Positions 1 to 11,900 of a stretch of DNA of 64,000 nt are shown here, piece by piece; positions within the stretch are counted from its first letter, which is position 1, and every line of letters begins with the position of its first letter. The stretch lies in contig NZ_BCWI01000023.1 in NCBI RefSeq assembly GCF_001592125.1, positions 1 through 64,000 on the forward strand, in the 5' to 3' direction. A model generated the notes under the pieces. The model had not been told where the DNA came from. It made no database searches and saw only the letters and a list, made by a program, of their open reading frames with translations. The translations under genes were made by a program, and so were the position numbers. The DNA is from Microbacterium hominis NBRC 15708. Lineage in GTDB: Bacteria > Actinomycetota > Actinomycetes > Actinomycetales > Microbacteriaceae.

Positions 1-48
1 CGCGTCGCGTGACGCGGCCGTCGTCGTCGCGGCGACTATCGTGGAGGT

Positions 49-213
49 ATGTCGATGGATGGCGACGACCAGCAGCTGCGCCGCGAGGATCTGCTCTCCG
101 CCCTCGAGGTGATCGAGGAGCAGCCCCTTCGCGAGCGCGCCGCCGCCTACGCCGCCCTGCACGACGAGCTGGCGCGCCGTCTCGAATCCGGCTCGCGCGA
201 CGGCGGCCAGTGA
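49..213 (+). CDS. small conserved-context protein upstream of tlyA
   Basis: A 54-residue reading frame starts at ATG 49 behind a strong ribosome site (GGAGG at 43-47). Its stop overlaps the tlyA GTG in a GTGA junction, so the two are translationally coupled. The product is acidic and helical (MSMDGDDQQLRREDLLSALE at the start), without cysteines or membrane segments. I recognise no domain. The 4-bp coupling is the main reason to accept it as a real gene. Its function is unknown. Confidence 0.7.
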   Translation: MSMDGDDQQLRREDLLSALEVIEEQPLRERAAAYAALHDELARRLESGSRDGGQ

Positions 214-1037
214 CGGTGCGGTTGGATGCGGCCCTCGCCGCGCGAGGGCTGTCGCGTTCTCGCACCCAGGCCGCGCGGGACATCGAGGCCGGTCTGGTCA
301 CCGTCGACGGTGTGCCGGTCGTGAAGCCGTCGACGCCGGTCGCGGACGATGCGGTCCTGGCGGTGGCCGGTGCGGACCACTACGTGAGTCGTGCCGCGCA
401 CAAGCTCGTCGCGGCCCTCGACGCCTTCCCGATCCGCGTCGACGGACGGCGGTGCCTCGACCTGGGGGCGTCCACGGGCGGCTTCACGCAGGTGCTCCGC
501 GAGCGCGGGGCGGCGCACGTCCTCGCCGTCGACGTCGGACACGGGCAGCTCGCGGCCTCCGTCGCGGCCGACCCCGGCGTGACGGTCGTCGAGGGCTTCA
601 ACGTCCGGTACATGACGCCGGCAGCGCTGGCCGCCGCATCCGGCGACGATCGTGTGCCCGAGGTGGTCGTGGCCGATCTCTCGTTCATCTCGCTGGGGCT
701 CGTCCTCCCGGCGATCGCGACGCTGGTCAGCGCCGCCACCGACATCGTGCTGTTGATCAAGCCGCAGTTCGAGGTCGGTCGGACGGGGGTGCGTGAGGGA
801 CTGGTCACCGACCCGGCCGCCCGCGCCGACGCCGTCGCGGGCGTGCTGTGGGCGGCGTGGGACCTGGGGCTCGGCACCGCCGGCCTCATCGCCTCGCCGC
901 TGGCGGGCACGCACGGCAACCGGGAGTACCTCGTGCACCTCCGGCCGATCGCCGCCGACTCTGTCGACCGCCCGGCGACGGCCGGCAATCCGACAGAATG
1001 GCTGAGGACGATCGATGAGCTGACGGGAGCGGTATGA
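210..1037 (+). CDS. tlyA: TlyA family 23S/16S rRNA 2'-O-methyltransferase (hemolysin A family)
   Basis: A 275-residue protein. The N-terminal S4 RNA-binding domain (about residues 1-60, starting VTVRLDAALAARGLSRSRTQ) is followed by an FtsJ-like Rossmann methyltransferase with the SAM loop LDLGASTGGFTQ and the later VVADLSFISL motif. TlyA proteins methylate the ribose of rRNA cytidines and set capreomycin sensitivity in mycobacteria. I chose GTG 210, not upstream codons in the same frame, because the upstream stretch is arginine-rich shadow sequence and GTG 210 sits in a GTGA overlap with the preceding small gene. Its end overlaps nadK by 4 bp (ATGA). Confidence 0.93.
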   Translation: MTVRLDAALAARGLSRSRTQAARDIEAGLVTVDGVPVVKPSTPVADDAVLAVAGADHYVSRAAHKLVAALDAFPIRVDGRRCLDLGASTGGFTQVLRERGAAHVLAVDVGHGQLAASVAADPGVTVVEGFNVRYMTPAALAAASGDDRVPEVVVADLSFISLGLVLPAIATLVSAATDIVLLIKPQFEVGRTGVREGLVTDPAARADAVAGVLWAAWDLGLGTAGLIASPLAGTHGNREYLVHLRPIAADSVDRPATAGNPTEWLRTIDELTGAV

Positions 1038-1987
1038 CCGACGCGACACGTACGCGCGACATCCTGGTGGTCGCCCACGCCCGGCGAGACGACACCGTCG
1101 CGGCCGCTCGTCGCGTCATCGCCGCGCTGACCTCGGCCGGTGCGCGGCCGGTGCTCGCCGTGGACGATCCCGAGCTGGTCGCGGCCCTGACCGATCTCGG
1201 TCCGCTGGCGGCCCTGGGCACGGATGTGCACGTCGCCGACGTCGAGCTCGCCATCGTGCTGGGCGGTGACGGCACCATCCTGCGCGCGGCCGAACTGGTG
1301 CGCGACGGCACGGCGCCGATCCTCGGCATCAACATGGGCCATGTCGGCTTCCTCGCCGAGATCGAGCCGGACGACATCGACGACGCCATGCGCCGCATCA
1401 TCGCGCGCGACTATCAGGTCGAGGAGCGGATGACCCTCGCCGTGCGCGTGAAGGATGCCGACGGCGCCGTGATCTACGACACGTGGGCGCTCAACGAGGC
1501 CACCGTCGAGAAGGCCGCGCGCGAGCGCATGATGGAGGTCGTCATCGAGATCGACCGCCGCCCGCTGTCGAGCTTCGGCTGCGACGGCGTGGTCATCGCG
1601 ACTCCCACGGGCTCGACGGCGTACAACTTCTCCGCCGGAGGGCCGGTGATCTGGCCCACCGTCGAGGCGATCGCGGTGGTCCCGCTCTCGGCGCACGCTC
1701 TGTTCGCGCGCCCCCTGGTCGTCGGCCCCGAAGCGACGGTGGCGATCGAGGTCCTCGCTCGCACCGACGGCACCGGCATCCTCTGGTGCGACGGACGGCG
1801 GTCCCACGACCTGCCGCCGGGCGCACGCGTGGTGGTGAGCCGATCCGCTCAGCCGGTGCGGCTGGCGCGTCTGCACCCGGCACCGTTCACCGATCGGCTG
1901 GTGCGCAAGTTCCAGCTCCCCGTGACCGGCTGGCGGGGCCCCACCGAAGGGTCGGCGGTCGTTGCGGCGGGGGAGGGCTCGACGTGA
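1034..1987 (+). CDS. nadK: NAD kinase
   Basis: A 317-residue ATP-NAD kinase that makes NADP from NAD. The diagnostic GGDGTIL motif is at residues 77-83. The second family signature TPTGSTAYNFSAGGP and the LNEATVEKAARER segment follow. The start ATG overlaps the tlyA stop and its own stop overlaps the recN GTG, so tlyA-nadK-recN form one operon, a standard actinobacterial arrangement. Length is normal for the family. Confidence 0.96.
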   Translation: MTDATRTRDILVVAHARRDDTVAAARRVIAALTSAGARPVLAVDDPELVAALTDLGPLAALGTDVHVADVELAIVLGGDGTILRAAELVRDGTAPILGINMGHVGFLAEIEPDDIDDAMRRIIARDYQVEERMTLAVRVKDADGAVIYDTWALNEATVEKAARERMMEVVIEIDRRPLSSFGCDGVVIATPTGSTAYNFSAGGPVIWPTVEAIAVVPLSAHALFARPLVVGPEATVAIEVLARTDGTGILWCDGRRSHDLPPGARVVVSRSAQPVRLARLHPAPFTDRLVRKFQLPVTGWRGPTEGSAVVAAGEGST

Positions 1988-3687
1988 TCGAGCAGATGAC
2001 GTTGCGCGATCTGGGCGTGATCGCTCAGGCGACCCTCCCGATGGGGCCGGGGTTCACCGCGATCACCGGTGAGACCGGTGCGGGCAAGACCATGGTGGTG
2101 ACCGGACTCGGGCTGCTCCTCGGCGCCCGCTCGGACTCGGGCGTCGTGCGCGCGGGGGCCGCTCAGGCGGCCGTGGAGGGCGTGTGGGTCGTGCCGGATG
2201 CCGGTGCGGTGGCCGACCGCGTCGCGGAGGCCGGCGGCGAGGTGGAGCCGATCGGCGACGGCCTCGCCGAGCTCTACCTGGCGCGCACCGTGACGGCGGA
2301 GGGTCGCAGCCGCGCCAGCGTCGGCGGGCGTACGGCGCCGGCGGGCGTGCTCGCCGACCTCGCCGAGCAGCTCGTCGTGGTGCACGGCCAATCCGATCAG
2401 CTGCGTCTGCGCTCCGGCGCCGCCCAGCGCGACGCCCTCGACCGCTTCGGCGCCGCGGAGATCCTCCCCGCGTGGGAGGCATACCGCGAGGCATACACCG
2501 CGTTGCGCGAGCTGTCGGCGCAGATCGCGGACATCACCGGCCACGCGGCGGAGCGCGCCGCGGAGGCCGAACGGTTGCGCGCGGAACTCACGGAGATCGA
2601 GCAGGTCGATCCGCAGCCCGGCGAAGACCTCGAGCTGGCGCAGCGCGCCGAGAGACTGGCCAACGTCGAAGAGTTGCGACAGGCGGCCGCGATCGCCCAC
2701 GATGCCCTCTCCGGCGGCGGTGAGGCGCCGGATGTCACGCTGCTCGTCACGGAGGCGCGGCGCGCACTCGACCGGGCCGCGCGCAGCGACACGATCCTCG
2801 CGGGTCACGCGGCGAGCCTCGACGACATCTCGTACCGCGTGGCCGACCTCGCCACCGAGCTGAGCGCGTACCTCGCCGACCTCGACGACTCGGGGCCGCA
2901 CGAGCTCGCCGCGGTCGAGGAGCGCCGGGCCGCCGTCACCGCCCTGGTGCGCGCGCACGGCACCCTCGACGCCGCGCTCGAGCTGGCGCGCACCGGTGCG
3001 TTCCGTCTCGCCGAGCTCGACGACGACGGTGAGCGCATCGCCCGCCTGCGGGAGGAGGAGGCCGAGGCCGCCGCCGCCCTCGATGCCCTCGCGTCCCGCC
3101 TCACCGCCGCGCGCCGCGCCGCGGCCGTGCGCCTGGCCGACGCGGTCACGGAGGAGCTGCACGCGCTCGCCCTTCCCGACGCGCGCGTCGTCGTCGCCGT
3201 CGAGGAAGCGGCACCCACGGCATCCGGCCGCGACGACGTCACGATCCTGCTCGCGCCGCATCCGGGCGCGGAGCCCCGTCCCGTCGCCAAGACCGCCTCG
3301 GGCGGCGAGCTCAGTCGCGTCATGCTGGCGATCGAGGTCGTCATCGCGGGCTCCGGCGGGGTTCCGACGTTCGTGTTCGACGAGATCGATGCGGGCATCG
3401 GCGGCGCGGCGGCGATCGAGGTCGGTCGACGCCTCGCGCGGCTCGCCGAGACGAGCCAGGTGATCGTCGTGACCCACCTCGCGCAGGTCGCCGCGTTCGC
3501 CTCCAACCACCTGAGCGTCGTGAAGTCCGGCGACGGCTCGGTGACGGCGTCGAGCGTGCGTGCGCTCGTGGGCGCCGATCGGGAGGCCGAGATGGCGCGC
3601 CTGCTGTCCGGCCTGTCGGATTCGACCACCGCTCTCGACCACGCCCGGGAGCTTCTGAGCCTCGCCCACTCCGGGCTGATAGGATGA
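1984..3687 (+). CDS. recN: DNA repair protein RecN
   Basis: A 567-residue SMC-like ATPase for double-strand break repair. The Walker A motif GETGAGKT is at residues 29-36. A central region rich in Ala, Glu and Arg forms the coiled-coil arms (about residues 160-380). The ABC signature SGGELSR and the Walker B TFVFDEIDAGIGG lie near the C terminus. GTG 1984 was chosen because the family N terminus (VIEQMTLRDLGVI) begins there and it overlaps the nadK stop. The same frame stays open far upstream, but that part is antisense-like low-complexity sequence inside nadK. Confidence 0.95.
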   Translation: MIEQMTLRDLGVIAQATLPMGPGFTAITGETGAGKTMVVTGLGLLLGARSDSGVVRAGAAQAAVEGVWVVPDAGAVADRVAEAGGEVEPIGDGLAELYLARTVTAEGRSRASVGGRTAPAGVLADLAEQLVVVHGQSDQLRLRSGAAQRDALDRFGAAEILPAWEAYREAYTALRELSAQIADITGHAAERAAEAERLRAELTEIEQVDPQPGEDLELAQRAERLANVEELRQAAAIAHDALSGGGEAPDVTLLVTEARRALDRAARSDTILAGHAASLDDISYRVADLATELSAYLADLDDSGPHELAAVEERRAAVTALVRAHGTLDAALELARTGAFRLAELDDDGERIARLREEEAEAAAALDALASRLTAARRAAAVRLADAVTEELHALALPDARVVVAVEEAAPTASGRDDVTILLAPHPGAEPRPVAKTASGGELSRVMLAIEVVIAGSGGVPTFVFDEIDAGIGGAAAIEVGRRLARLAETSQVIVVTHLAQVAAFASNHLSVVKSGDGSVTASSVRALVGADREAEMARLLSGLSDSTTALDHARELLSLAHSGLIG

Positions 3688-6048
<2,361 letters not shown>

Positions 6049-6052
<4 letters not shown>

Positions 6053-6978
6053 AGGTCGACCGCGCGATCGACGCCTACCTGAGGCACATCACGATCGAGC
6101 GCGGCCTGTCGGAGCATACCGTCGCGGCGTACCGCCGCGACCTGTCCGGCTACCGCGCGTGGCTGTCCGCGCAGGGCGTCGAGGAGACGGCGGAGGTGAC
6201 GCCGGCGCTCGTGGCGGCCTTCGCCGCGGAGCGCGCGTCGGCCGTGCCCCCGCCCGCGGCGACGTCGCTGGCGAGGCTGCAGTCGTCGGTGCGTGGGCTG
6301 CACCGCTTCCTGGTGCGCGAGGGGATCGAGCAGGCCGACCCGAGCGATCGGCTGCGGCCGCCGAAGACGCCGCAGCGACTGCCGAAGGCACTGTCCATCG
6401 ACCAGATCGAGGCGCTGCTGGATGCCGCGGGCCCCGCGCCCGGAGCCACCGGCGACACCGACATCATCCGACTGCGCGACCGGGCCTTGCTGGAGCTGCT
6501 GTACGCGACCGGCGCGCGCGTCTCGGAGGTCATGCAGCTCGACGTCGACGACGTCGCGGGCTCGGGCGGCGAGGTGATCCGTGTGCGCGGCAAGGGGCGC
6601 AAGGAGCGGATCGTGCCGGTCGGCTCGTACGCGCGGGCGGCCCTCGACGCGTATCTCGCCCGCGCCCGCCCGGAGCTGTCGCGGCGGGGTCGCGCGACCG
6701 CGCGCCTGTTCCTCGGTGCGCGCGGCGCGCCGCTGTCGCGGCAGGGGGCGTGGCTGATCATCCAGGACGCGGCGGGGCGCGCCGGTCTCACGGCGCACGT
6801 GTCGCCGCACACCTTCCGGCACTCGTTCGCGACGCACCTGCTGCAGGGCGGTGCCGACGTGCGGGTCGTCCAGGAACTCCTCGGCCATGCGTCGGTCGCC
6901 ACGACCCAGATCTACACCCACGTCACGGTCGACGCACTGCGCGACGAGTATCTCACCTCCCACCCCCGCGCCCGCTGA
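6049..6978 (+). CDS. xerD: tyrosine recombinase XerD
   Basis: A 309-residue chromosome-dimer resolution recombinase. The N-terminal SAM-like domain ([20 protein letters not shown]) is followed by the catalytic domain with Arg in TGARVSEV, His-x-x-Arg in [13 protein letters not shown], the second His in LLGHAS and the tyrosine in TTQIYTHV. It is complete, and its location in the pyrG-scpAB cluster marks it as the housekeeping XerD rather than a mobile-element integrase. GTG 6049 overlaps the Nudix stop. Confidence 0.93.
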
Positions 6979-7033
6979 TTTTCTCCGGCGCATCGGGCGG
7001 TTCCCGCCGCGGACGGCGAGGGACGATGGCGGG

Positions 7034-7648
7034 ATGAACCGCGAGAGCATCCCCGCCGTGCACCGTCCCGGACGCGCGCTGTCCGTCTGGTGGATCGTGG
7101 CCGGTGCGACCGGCGGCATCGTGGCGTTCCTGCTCTACCTGGAGTACATCGGCCAGCTGACGGGGGCCACGCCCCTGATCAGCTGCAGCATCAGCCCGAT
7201 CGTCACGTGCGGCCCCAACCTGCTCTCGCCCGGCGGCAACCTGCTGGGGTTCAGCAACTCGATCATCGGCATCATGCTCTTCTTCGGCCCCATCTACGCG
7301 GGTGCCGCAGCGTTCGCCGCTCCGGCGGGTCTGCGGTCGTGGTTCTGGCGCGTGTACGGGCTGTTCGTGGCGGGCGCCTTCGTGTTCGTGCACGTCCTGG
7401 CGTACCGGAGCGTCTTCGAGTACGGCTCGCTGTGCCCCTGGTGCATGGTGATCTGGCTCGTCACGATCCCGCTCTTCTGGACCGTCGCCGGCTGGACGCT
7501 CCGCGACGGGGTGTGGGGGAGCGGGCCCGGTGTGCGACGCGTCGGGGCGGCGGTGCTGTCGTGGCTGCCGCTGATCGTGGTGGCGGACTACCTGGTGATC
7601 GCCGTCGCCGCCCAGCTGCGGCTGGACGTCATCGGCAGCCTCTTCTGA
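7034..7648 (+). CDS. vitamin K epoxide reductase (VKOR) family membrane protein
   Basis: A 204-residue integral membrane protein with about five hydrophobic segments. The loop cysteines Cys51 and Cys59 and the active-site Cys134-Pro-Trp-Cys137 fit bacterial VKOR homologues, which reoxidise DsbA-type proteins using menaquinone. A thioredoxin-fold protein encoded at 8990 is a plausible partner. ATG 7034 is the first start that avoids an unconserved antisense-like leader. It is a separate unit from xerD (55-bp gap). Confidence 0.9.
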   Translation: MNRESIPAVHRPGRALSVWWIVAGATGGIVAFLLYLEYIGQLTGATPLISCSISPIVTCGPNLLSPGGNLLGFSNSIIGIMLFFGPIYAGAAAFAAPAGLRSWFWRVYGLFVAGAFVFVHVLAYRSVFEYGSLCPWCMVIWLVTIPLFWTVAGWTLRDGVWGSGPGVRRVGAAVLSWLPLIVVADYLVIAVAAQLRLDVIGSLF

Positions 7649-7719
7649 GGCCGGAGCCGGGTCGGCGCTCGATCTTTCACGGCGGAAGAGGCGGCGCACG
7701 GCCGGGTGGTCCGACCACA

Positions 7720-8988
7720 ATGGGCCGCATGGATGCCGCCGGTCGCCCCGAACGCAAGGGCCTGTTCGGCAGACGCGGTCGCGGCGCCGACGCGCAGCGA
7801 GACGCCGCCGCCGAGGCCCGACCCGGGTTCGCCTATCTTCCCGAGGGCGAGGTCTACCTCGATTCCGCGTGTCAGACGCTGCGGCCGCAACCGGTCATCG
7901 ACGCCGTGCAGGACTACTACCTGCACAGCAACGCGTGCGGCGGGCGCGTGCGGTACGACGCCGGCCGGCGGGTGGATGCCGAGGTGGCGCGCACGCGCGA
8001 GCGGACCCTGGCCGCCCTCGGGCTCACGTCGCGGCGGCACGCCTGCGCCTTCACGCTCAACACGACGTACGGTCTCGGGCTGCTCCTGGCGAGTCTGCCC
8101 GCGGGAGGGCACGCCCGGATCGTCACGACGGCCACCGAGCACAACGCCGTGTTCCTGTCGACCATCGCGGCCGCGCGTCGCCGCGGCATCCCGCGCATCG
8201 TCCTGGAGCGCGACGACGAGGGCCGCGTGCTCACCGACGAGGAGGGCCTTCGGGACGCGATCGTCGTCGTGTCGGCGATGGATAACGTCGCGGGCGTCGT
8301 CACCCCGGACCTGCCGGAGCTGATCGCGTCGGCGCATCGCGTCGGCGGCATCGTCATCGTCGACGCCGCCCAGGCGGCCGCCCATGCCCTCGAGACCCTC
8401 CGCGGTCTCGACGCCGACGCGGTCTGCTTCTCGGCGCACAAGATGTACGGTCCCTCGCTCGGCGTCGTCGTCGCCACGCGGGAGCTGCTCACCGCGTTGG
8501 ATCCCGTCATCGTCGGCGGCGGCCAGGTGAGCGCCGTCTCGGCCGACGACTTCACCCTGCTGCCCGATCCGCACACCCGCCTCGAGCCCGGCCTGCAGGC
8601 GTGGGCCGAGATCATCGGTTTCGGCGCCGCCCTCGATTGGCTGGCCGGGTTCCGCAGCGCCGCCGGCGAGTCGCTCGAGGTGCACGAGCAGCGTCTCGCG
8701 ACGCGCCTGTACGACGGGCTCGCCGCCCTGCCGCGGCTGCGCATGATCGGCGACGCGCCGACGCCGGTGATCTCGATCCTGCCGGAGCGGGTCGACGGAC
8801 ACCGGCTGGCCGCGTTCCTGGCGCACGCCGGCATCTCCGTGCGCAGCGGGTCGTTCTGCGCCCACCACTGGTTGATCGAGCGGCGGGGGTTCGGACCCCT
8901 CGTGCGCTTCAGCCTCGGGGCGCACAACACCGACGCCGACGTCGATCGCACGCTCGAGGTCATGACCGCGATGATGGCGGGGTTGTGA
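7720..8988 (+). CDS. class V PLP-dependent enzyme, SufS/cysteine desulfurase-like
   Basis: A 422-residue fold-type I PLP enzyme of the aminotransferase class V family. It has the PLP-pyridine Asp in VIVDAAQAAAH, the Schiff-base Lys in CFSAHKMYGPSLG, and a late cysteine loop RSGSFCAHHW where cysteine desulfurases carry their catalytic Cys. The first 40 residues (arginine- and alanine-rich) are unlike the family, so ATG 7729 or a later start is possible. It sits between a VKOR and a DsbA-like gene, 2 bp before the latter. Whether it is a desulfurase or an aminotransferase is open. Confidence 0.8.
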   Translation: MGRMDAAGRPERKGLFGRRGRGADAQRDAAAEARPGFAYLPEGEVYLDSACQTLRPQPVIDAVQDYYLHSNACGGRVRYDAGRRVDAEVARTRERTLAALGLTSRRHACAFTLNTTYGLGLLLASLPAGGHARIVTTATEHNAVFLSTIAAARRRGIPRIVLERDDEGRVLTDEEGLRDAIVVVSAMDNVAGVVTPDLPELIASAHRVGGIVIVDAAQAAAHALETLRGLDADAVCFSAHKMYGPSLGVVVATRELLTALDPVIVGGGQVSAVSADDFTLLPDPHTRLEPGLQAWAEIIGFGAALDWLAGFRSAAGESLEVHEQRLATRLYDGLAALPRLRMIGDAPTPVISILPERVDGHRLAAFLAHAGISVRSGSFCAHHWLIERRGFGPLVRFSLGAHNTDADVDRTLEVMTAMMAGL

Positions 8989-8989
8989 C

Positions 8990-10090
8990 GTGGTCTGCAT
9001 CGTCGCCTTCATCGTCGTCCTGGTGCTGTCCGCGGTCTCCGCGAAGTACCGCCGGCTGCTCGGTAAGGCATGGGGGTGCGCGTGGCGCCGGGTGACGCTG
9101 CGCCCCTGCGACACCACGTTCCGCGATGACGTCAAGAACTCGCTGCTGGCTCCTCTGGCGGTGCGCGCGCCGCGGCTCGTGCGCCCGGCGAGCATCACCA
9201 TCGAGGTCGTCGCCTGGATCATGGTCCTGAGCCTCATCGTCAGCCTCTATCTGCTCGGCCGCAGCGGTCTCAACCTCTTCGTCTACGGGACGTGCGACAA
9301 GCAGAACGCCCAGGCGTGCACGCTCGCCGCGCAGGCCTGCTCGATCGACGCCGTCGAGCCGGGCTTCTGGGAGTCGATCGGCACCGGCGACGTCCTCGGC
9401 GCGTTCGGCCGCGAGTTCGCCTCGGTCGGCGACACGATCGCCACCGTCCCGAGCCGGCTGCGGACGTGGGATGCCGAGGACTTCGCGTCGCCCGACGCCA
9501 CCTACCTCGGTGGTCGCGTCGACGGACGGCCGACGGCGCTCGACGTCCTCGACCCCGGATGCCGCTTCTGCGCCGAGCTCTTCCGCAACATGCGGGAGGC
9601 GGGCTTCGACGAGACGCACAACGTGACCTACCTCGTCTATCCGATCCGCGGCGGCTTCGGTGACAAGTTCGCCAACTCGCACCTCATCGCGACCTACCTC
9701 ACGGCCGTGCGCGCCTTCGAGGCGCAGCGGACGGCGGCGGACGCCGCGGCCGACACGGCGGGGGCGGAGACGGGCGACTGGTTCATCCTCGAGCAGCTGT
9801 TCACGACCGAGACCGCCGACGGTCAGCCGACGCAGGAGTGGATGAACGCCGCGTCCGCGGAGGCGGCGACCGCCCGCCTGCACGAATGGCTCGGCCTCGA
9901 CGGCTACACCCCGGCACAGATCGAGCAGATCACGGAGCTCACCACCTCGCCCGAGGTCGCGGCATCCCTCGCGCACACCCGCGCCGTCGTCGAGGATCAG
10001 ATCCGCACCGTCTCGATCCCGTCGCTGATCGCGGGAGGCGGCTTGCACGCGGGCCTCATGGACGTCGACACCCTGCGGGGCCTCGGCTGA
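8990..10090 (+). CDS. membrane-anchored thioredoxin-fold (DsbA-like) protein
   Basis: A 366-residue protein starting at GTG 8990, one base after the preceding stop. It has an N-terminal hydrophobic segment (residues 2-18), a second one at about 70-92, then an extracytoplasmic domain with Cys191-Arg-Phe-Cys194 (DPGCRFCAEL) in a DsbA/thioredoxin-like context. Extra cysteines at 102, 110 and 117 lie just outside the second membrane segment. Likely a thiol oxidase or isomerase outside the membrane, recycled by the VKOR at 7034. Both membrane segments look real, so it may be a two-pass protein. Confidence 0.7.
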   Translation: MVCIVAFIVVLVLSAVSAKYRRLLGKAWGCAWRRVTLRPCDTTFRDDVKNSLLAPLAVRAPRLVRPASITIEVVAWIMVLSLIVSLYLLGRSGLNLFVYGTCDKQNAQACTLAAQACSIDAVEPGFWESIGTGDVLGAFGREFASVGDTIATVPSRLRTWDAEDFASPDATYLGGRVDGRPTALDVLDPGCRFCAELFRNMREAGFDETHNVTYLVYPIRGGFGDKFANSHLIATYLTAVRAFEAQRTAADAAADTAGAETGDWFILEQLFTTETADGQPTQEWMNAASAEAATARLHEWLGLDGYTPAQIEQITELTTSPEVAASLAHTRAVVEDQIRTVSIPSLIAGGGLHAGLMDVDTLRGLG

Positions 10091-10171
10091 GCCGACCCCA
10101 CCCTGTGCGAGAATCGAGGAGCACGGCGGCGCACGTCCGCCAGGCCCTGGGAAGGGCATCACGGAGCAGGA

Positions 10172-11062
10172 GTGTCGGTGGCGGATAAGACGCGGGGGAC
10201 GAAGAAGGCCCTCTCGGAGGACGTTCCGATGGGACCGACCGGTCGGCCGTACCACGGCTTCCCGACCCCGCCCGCGCTCACCGGTCACGGCCCCGCCCGC
10301 ATCATCGCGCTGTGCAACCAGAAGGGCGGCGTCGGCAAGACGACGACGACCATCAACCTGGCCGCCTCCCTCGCGCAGTATGGGCGCAAGGTGCTCGCGA
10401 TCGACTTCGACCCGCAGGGTGCGCTGTCGGCCGGTCTCGGCATCGCCACCCACGACATCCCGACGATCTACGACCTGCTGCTGGACACCAAGCGCGACCC
10501 GCACGAGACGATCGTGCACACGTCGGTGGACGGTCTCGACGTCATCCCCGCCAACATCGACCTGTCGGCCGCCGAGGTGCACCTCGTCAACGAGGTCGCC
10601 CGCGAGACGATCCTGGCGCGCGTGCTGCGCAAGGTCGCGGGGGAGTACGACGTCATCCTCATCGACTGCCAGCCCTCGCTCGGCCTGCTCACGGTCAACG
10701 CCCTGACGGCGAGCCACGGCGTGCTCATCCCGCTGGAGTGCGAGTTCTTCGCGCTGCGCGGAGTGGCGCTGCTCATCGAGACGATCGACAAGGTGCGCGA
10801 CCGCCTCAACCCCTCGATCGAGCTGGACGGCGTGCTCGCCACGATGTACGACCCGCGCACGCTCCACTCGCGCGAGGTGCTCGAGCGTGTCGTCGAGGCG
10901 TTCGGCGACGACGTCCTGGAGACGGTGATCGGGCGCACGGTGAAGTTCCCCGACGCGTCGGTGTCGGGCGTTCCGATCACGACGTTCGCCCCCGAGCACG
11001 CCGCCGCCCAGGCCTACCTGCGCCTCGCGCGGGAGCTGGTGGCTCGTGGCGCCGTCGCCTGA
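10172..11062 (+). CDS. ParA family ATPase
   Basis: A 296-residue chromosome-partitioning type ATPase. The deviant Walker A KGGVGKTT is at residues 51-58, Walker A' is DFDPQG, and Walker B is LIDCQPSLG. The first 40 residues are a family-specific tail ending PYHGFPTPP. It starts at GTG 10172 behind GGAGCAGGA. It overlaps scpA by 17 bp. This ParA-ScpA-ScpB order is standard in actinobacteria and is distinct from the oriC-linked parAB. Confidence 0.93.
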   Translation: MSVADKTRGTKKALSEDVPMGPTGRPYHGFPTPPALTGHGPARIIALCNQKGGVGKTTTTINLAASLAQYGRKVLAIDFDPQGALSAGLGIATHDIPTIYDLLLDTKRDPHETIVHTSVDGLDVIPANIDLSAAEVHLVNEVARETILARVLRKVAGEYDVILIDCQPSLGLLTVNALTASHGVLIPLECEFFALRGVALLIETIDKVRDRLNPSIELDGVLATMYDPRTLHSREVLERVVEAFGDDVLETVIGRTVKFPDASVSGVPITTFAPEHAAAQAYLRLARELVARGAVA

Positions 11063-11900
11063 CGAGCCGGACGTCGCGGCGGCCGCGCCGGTCGCAGACG
11101 CGGCCGCGGAGGCCGACGACACCGGATTCCGCGTCTCGCTCAGCAACTTCGACGGTCCGTTCGACCTGCTGCTGACGCTGCTCGGCAAGCACGAGCTCGA
11201 CATCACGGAGATCTCGCTCAGCAAGGTCACCGACGAGTTCATCGCGTACCTGAAGGGCCTCGACTCCGACGACGATCTCGATCAGGCCTCCGAGTTCCTG
11301 GTCGTCGCCGCGACGCTGCTGGACATGAAGGTCGCGGGGCTCCTCCCGCAGGGCGAGCTGGTGGATGCCGAGTCGGTCGCGCTCCTCGAGGCACGCGATC
11401 TGCTGTTCGCCCGTCTGCTGCAGTACCGCGCGTTCAAAGAGGTCTCGGCCTGGTTCGAGCGCAGCCTCCGGCGCGAGGACCGGCGCCACGTGCGCGCCGT
11501 GCGCCTCGACGAGAAGTACCGCCGCGCGGTGCCGGAACTGGTCTGGACGCTGTCGAAGGAGGACTTCGCGGCGCTCGCGATGCTCGCCTTCGCGCCCAAG
11601 GAGATCCCGCACGTCGGGCTCGACCATCTGCATGCGCCGCTGGTGTCCATCCGCGAGCAGGCCGCGATCGTCGTCACCCTGCTGCGCGACGCGGGAACCC
11701 TCAACTTCCGGGAGCTCGTCGCCGGGGTCGCCCAGACCGGCGTCGTCGTCGCCCGCTTCCTCGCGGTGCTGGAGCTGTACCGCCACGCCGCCCTCTCGTT
11801 CGAGCAGCTGGAACCGCTCGGCGAGCTCACCCTGCGCTGGACCGCCGAACGCTGGTCCGAAGAGAACCTCGCCACCCTGGGAGCCGATTATGACCGCTGA
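11046..11900 (+). CDS. scpA: segregation and condensation protein A
   Basis: A 284-residue kleisin of the SMC-ScpAB condensin. The N-terminal SMC-neck-binding region has the hallmark FDGPFDLLLTLLGKHELDI; the C-terminal winged helix ends around LTLRWTAERWSEENL. GTG 11046 overlaps parA, and the stop overlaps scpB. Translational coupling to scpB fits the fixed stoichiometry of the complex. Confidence 0.94.
   Translation: MAPSPDEPDVAAAAPVADAAAEADDTGFRVSLSNFDGPFDLLLTLLGKHELDITEISLSKVTDEFIAYLKGLDSDDDLDQASEFLVVAATLLDMKVAGLLPQGELVDAESVALLEARDLLFARLLQYRAFKEVSAWFERSLRREDRRHVRAVRLDEKYRRAVPELVWTLSKEDFAALAMLAFAPKEIPHVGLDHLHAPLVSIREQAAIVVTLLRDAGTLNFRELVAGVAQTGVVVARFLAVLELYRHAALSFEQLEPLGELTLRWTAERWSEENLATLGADYDR

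Noticed and set aside
147..1876. Long minus-strand open frames opposite tlyA and nadK
   Set aside because: They are Arg/Gly/Asp-rich antisense shadows of high-GC genes, without domain motifs or start sites.
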